Shown piece after piece: positions 61,478-64,000 of a stretch of 64,000 nt of DNA (positions are counted from its first letter, which is position 1; the number at the start of each line of letters is the position of its first letter). The notes below the pieces were generated by a model. That model saw only the letters and a program-made list of their open reading frames with translations, searched no databases and was not told the origin of the DNA. The stretch spans positions 62,001 through 126,000 of the forward strand of contig NZ_JQLL01000001.1 in NCBI RefSeq assembly GCF_000744185.1, read 5' to 3'. The DNA comes from Carnobacterium funditum DSM 5970 (GTDB lineage: Bacteria; Bacillota; Bacilli; Lactobacillales; Carnobacteriaceae). The translations under genes and the position numbers were made by a program.

Positions 61478-62860
61478 ATGAATCAAGGAGAAAAATTTAG
61501 TAAAACAAAGAAAATTTTGATAGGTGCAATTGATATAGCTCTATTTCATTTCTCAATTCTACTTTCTTTTTATTTACAATTTGGCCAAAACATACCTGAA
61601 AGAAATTTAAGTACGTATACCAGTGCTGTTATTTATATCATGGTTCCATTTATAATATTAAATTTACTGTTTGGAGCATATGTTTTATATAATAAATCAT
61701 TAACAGATTTTATTTATTTGACTATTATTATTCAAATACTCATGACGATTGCTATAATGGCGGTAACCTTTGCAGGAAGATGGTTCGCATTTCCAAGATC
61801 AGTTTTAGTTATTAGTTTATTTACCAGCTCATTAGTGTTGATAATTTGGAGAATAATAATATTTAAAGTATATCTCAGATATAGCGGTACAAAAAAAGTA
61901 ATGGTTGTTGGAAATGAGATGAAAGTAGCATCAACTATTTTTAATTTTGATCAAGCTAAAAATGGACGTCACAAGATAACGTTAGTAGCAGTAGATAATT
62001 TTTATAAAAATATCAAAGAAAATATGAATGCTTTCGATATTGTTTATTTGGCTAGTCAAATAAAAGAAGAAGAAAAAATTGCGATTTATGATTTAATGAT
62101 TAAGTATGATAAGAAAATATTTTTAACTACTAGTTTCGAGAATTTAATTTTAGTTAATCCGAATATTATGAATATTGAAGACGAAAGTATCATAGAGGCT
62201 TCAAATTTTAGGATTTCAGATGAAGATAGTTTTATTAAAAGAATTACGGATATATTATTTTCGTTACTTTTAATTATTTTAAGTTCACCATTAATGATAA
62301 TAACTGCCATATTAGTCAAAACAACTTCTAAAGGACCGATTTTTTATAAACAAGTTCGCATTACTAAAGATAGTGCTGAATTTAACGTTTTAAAATTTAG
62401 AAGTATGAGTGCTACGGCTGAAAGTGATACAGGTCCAGTACTGGCAGCCTCAAATGACACTAGGGTGACGACAGTTGGAAAATATATTAGAGCATTGAGA
62501 ATAGACGAATTACCGCAACTATTTAATGTCATAAAAGGAGATATGTCAGTAGTAGGTCCTCGCCCCGAACGTCCTTTTTTTGTAAATCAGTTTCAAAAAG
62601 AAAATAAATATTATTATTTACGGCACAATGTTCGTGCGGGTATTACTGGTTATGCTCAGGTATATGGTAAATATGCAACAGACTTTAATAGTAAGTTGAA
62701 TTTTGACTTACTGTATATAAAAAAATATTCAATTCTATTAGATATAAAAATAATGTTACAGACAATAAAAATATTGTTCGATAAGGTTTCTTCGCAAGGG
62801 TTAGAAGAACAACAAAATGGAAATAAAAAGATACCTGAAAATGTGACTGTTTTAAAATAA
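61478..62860 (+). CDS. Polyprenyl-phosphate sugar-1-phosphate transferase (priming enzyme)
   Basis: A 460-aa enzyme that begins repeat-unit synthesis by moving a sugar-1-phosphate onto undecaprenyl phosphate. Four or five N-terminal helices lead to a Rossmann-like region (KKVMVVGNEMKVASTIFNFD), a further helix (IIILSSPLMIITAILV approximately), and the bacterial sugar transferase domain. That domain has KFRSMSATAESDTGP, then RIDELPQLFNVIKGDMSVVG followed by PRPERPFF. The identity of the first sugar cannot be read. The SD TTGGAGGAAA precedes ATG 61478. Confidence 0.92.
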   Translation: MNQGEKFSKTKKILIGAIDIALFHFSILLSFYLQFGQNIPERNLSTYTSAVIYIMVPFIILNLLFGAYVLYNKSLTDFIYLTIIIQILMTIAIMAVTFAGRWFAFPRSVLVISLFTSSLVLIIWRIIIFKVYLRYSGTKKVMVVGNEMKVASTIFNFDQAKNGRHKITLVAVDNFYKNIKENMNAFDIVYLASQIKEEEKIAIYDLMIKYDKKIFLTTSFENLILVNPNIMNIEDESIIEASNFRISDEDSFIKRITDILFSLLLIILSSPLMIITAILVKTTSKGPIFYKQVRITKDSAEFNVLKFRSMSATAESDTGPVLAASNDTRVTTVGKYIRALRIDELPQLFNVIKGDMSVVGPRPERPFFVNQFQKENKYYYLRHNVRAGITGYAQVYGKYATDFNSKLNFDLLYIKKYSILLDIKIMLQTIKILFDKVSSQGLEEQQNGNKKIPENVTVLK

Positions 62861-62981
62861 ATAAATAGATTTTATATAGATATGGAATGAAAAAATGAGT
62901 TTCATTCTATTGCTAAGTCGATGAGAAATAGAATAATTATCTTATAGAAGAGTTTTTAGTGAAATACTTGGTTAAACTACT

Positions 62982-63019
62982 ATTATCTACAGCATTCAAT
63001 ATATTATGCTGTAGATAAT
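62982..63019. repeat. Perfect 14-bp inverted repeat before the last glycosyltransferase gene
   Basis: ATTATCTACAGCAT (62982-62995) and ATGCTGTAGATAAT (63006-63019) around a 10-nt loop. There is no T run, so it is not a standard terminator. It lies 29 bp before the start codon. Confidence 0.7.
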
Positions 63020-63048
63020 TCATAAAATATATATATGGAAGTGAAAAA

Positions 63049-64000
63049 ATGACTATTAAGGTATTACACATTATGAGCGGTTTTGGTGGTGGAATATCAG
63101 CTTTTGTGTGGAACAAGATAAAATCAGTTGATAAAAATAAAGTTACGTTTGATGTCCTTACCTATGATGAGTGTAGTACAGAATTTATAAACGATGTTGA
63201 GAATATGGGTGGACATGTGCAAGTTATGCCTAACCCTAAGATAAAAGGATGGATAAGTTTTTACAAAACGGTAAATAATCTTTTTAAGAATAATAAATAT
63301 TCTATGGTTCATTCACACATAACCGGTTATCGGGCAATACCTTTTTATTTAATAGCAAAAAAAAATAAAATAAATCGTTTTGTTATTCATGCCCACACTT
63401 CTTCGGATGAGACAAAACCTGAAAAAAATATAGAAAATATTAATAGAAAAATTAACAATATTTTAGCAAAACAAAGAGTATCTTGTGGAGCTAAGTCTTC
63501 AGAATTTGTTTTTGGGTCTAAGTATGTAGAGCAAAAAAAAATTATGCATATTCCAAATAGCATAAACGATTCGTTATATTTTGAAGACGAAATTAATATA
63601 AAAGAATTTAAAAAAGATATTTTAGGAGAAACTTCTCCTGACACAATTATTATTGGTCATGTAGGAAGATTTCATGAAGTGAAGAACCATAATTTTATGA
63701 TCCAAATCATGACTCAATTGCAAAAGTTGAATGTCGATTTTGTTTGGTTATTTATTGGTGAGGGAGATTTAAGGGGAGATATAGAAGCTAAGATTGAAAA
63801 ACAAGGATTGGAACGTTTTGTAAAGTTCGTAGGCAGGAGAAATGATGTTTCCAAGTTTTATAGCATGATGGATGTATTTGTATTGCCATCTTTCTATGAA
63901 GGCTTTCCAACAGTAGCTGTTGAAACTCAAGCAGCCGGGATACCAACCATACTTTCAAATAGAATTACAAAAGAGGTTGACTTGGAGATGGGATTAATTG
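63049..64000 (+). CDS. Glycosyltransferase family 4 (GT-B), 3' end outside the window
   Basis: The first 317 codons of a GT-B retaining glycosyltransferase. It opens with VLHIMSGFGGGISAFVWNKI, then VHSHITGYRAIPFYLIAKKN. The C-terminal Rossmann domain begins IIIGHVGRFHEVKNHNFMIQ, followed by WLFIGEGDLRGDIEAKI and PSFYEGFPTVAVETQAAG, the E-x7-E nucleotide-sugar motif. The frame is open at the right edge; about 50 more codons are expected. The SD GGAAGTG precedes ATG 63049. It belongs to the exopolysaccharide cluster. Confidence 0.9.
   Translation, partial: MTIKVLHIMSGFGGGISAFVWNKIKSVDKNKVTFDVLTYDECSTEFINDVENMGGHVQVMPNPKIKGWISFYKTVNNLFKNNKYSMVHSHITGYRAIPFYLIAKKNKINRFVIHAHTSSDETKPEKNIENINRKINNILAKQRVSCGAKSSEFVFGSKYVEQKKIMHIPNSINDSLYFEDEINIKEFKKDILGETSPDTIIIGHVGRFHEVKNHNFMIQIMTQLQKLNVDFVWLFIGEGDLRGDIEAKIEKQGLERFVKFVGRRNDVSKFYSMMDVFVLPSFYEGFPTVAVETQAAGIPTILSNRITKEVDLEMGLI

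Overview
The window is about 64 kb of low-GC Gram-positive chromosome. Shine-Dalgarno sites are strong, stem-loop terminators are dense, and the gene families (DUF1576, N5-(carboxyethyl)ornithine synthase, cellobiose-type PTS, a LevR-like sigma-54 activator, SipW-dependent surface proteins) point to the Lactobacillales, most likely Carnobacterium or a close relative of Enterococcus. The genus is inferred from gene content, not from a marker gene. Both ends are open: an rlmD-type rRNA methyltransferase is cut at the left edge and a glycosyltransferase at the right edge.

Layout. 0-9.5 kb is accessory and decaying: a DUF2294 protein, an OFA-type MFS transporter, a 52-aa protein, a metallophosphoesterase pseudogene, two small enzymes, a 1-kb higher-order tandem hairpin array (6964-7955), a deletion scar joining gntP to a LysR gene, and a decayed zinc-ribbon gene. 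9.5-11.6 kb is an arsR-acr3-arsC arsenic operon. 11.8-19.7 kb holds surface and housekeeping genes: a LysM polysaccharide deacetylase, a tocopherol-cyclase-like protein, DUF1576 and DUF503 proteins, a GT8 transferase, a VOC protein, and a SEC-C protein behind a decayed relative. 19.8-24 kb is a muropeptide-sugar module: a ROK regulator, a MupG-like 6-phospho-N-acetylmuramidase and a PTS EIIC, with matching operator-like sequences at both promoters. 24-30.9 kb has a HAD protein with altered catalytic motifs, a MATE exporter, a TM-helix channel-like protein and a DUF1538/tandem-PII pair. 30.9-36.7 kb is a SipW/TasA-like secreted-fibre locus, preceded by a winged-helix/PfkB regulator with a lost kinase motif and interrupted by an IS30-family element.

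36.6-56.4 kb is mixed: a metallophosphoesterase, an aldo/keto reductase, a possible structured RNA of about 500 nt (39115-39630), an Mga-like regulator, a Gfo/Idh/MocA oxidoreductase, a DEAD-box helicase, and a sigma-54 activator with its EIIB-EIIA target operon, whose -24/-12 promoter and palindromic activator site are visible. It continues with tRNA-Arg(CCU), aminopeptidase PepS, carboxyethylornithine synthase, a TetR regulator, flavodoxin, methionine aminopeptidase, a 121-bp tandem palindromic array, an internally deleted serine hydrolase and a YihY/BrkB protein. 56.4-64 kb is an exopolysaccharide or capsule cluster: two GT2 transferases, a flippase, a polymerase, a priming sugar transferase and a GT4 transferase.

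The functional threads are cell-envelope building, PTS sugar uptake with specific regulators, and many genes at visible stages of decay. The least explained pieces are the two tandem hairpin arrays, the possible structured RNA, and the fibre locus with its pseudokinase-like regulator.
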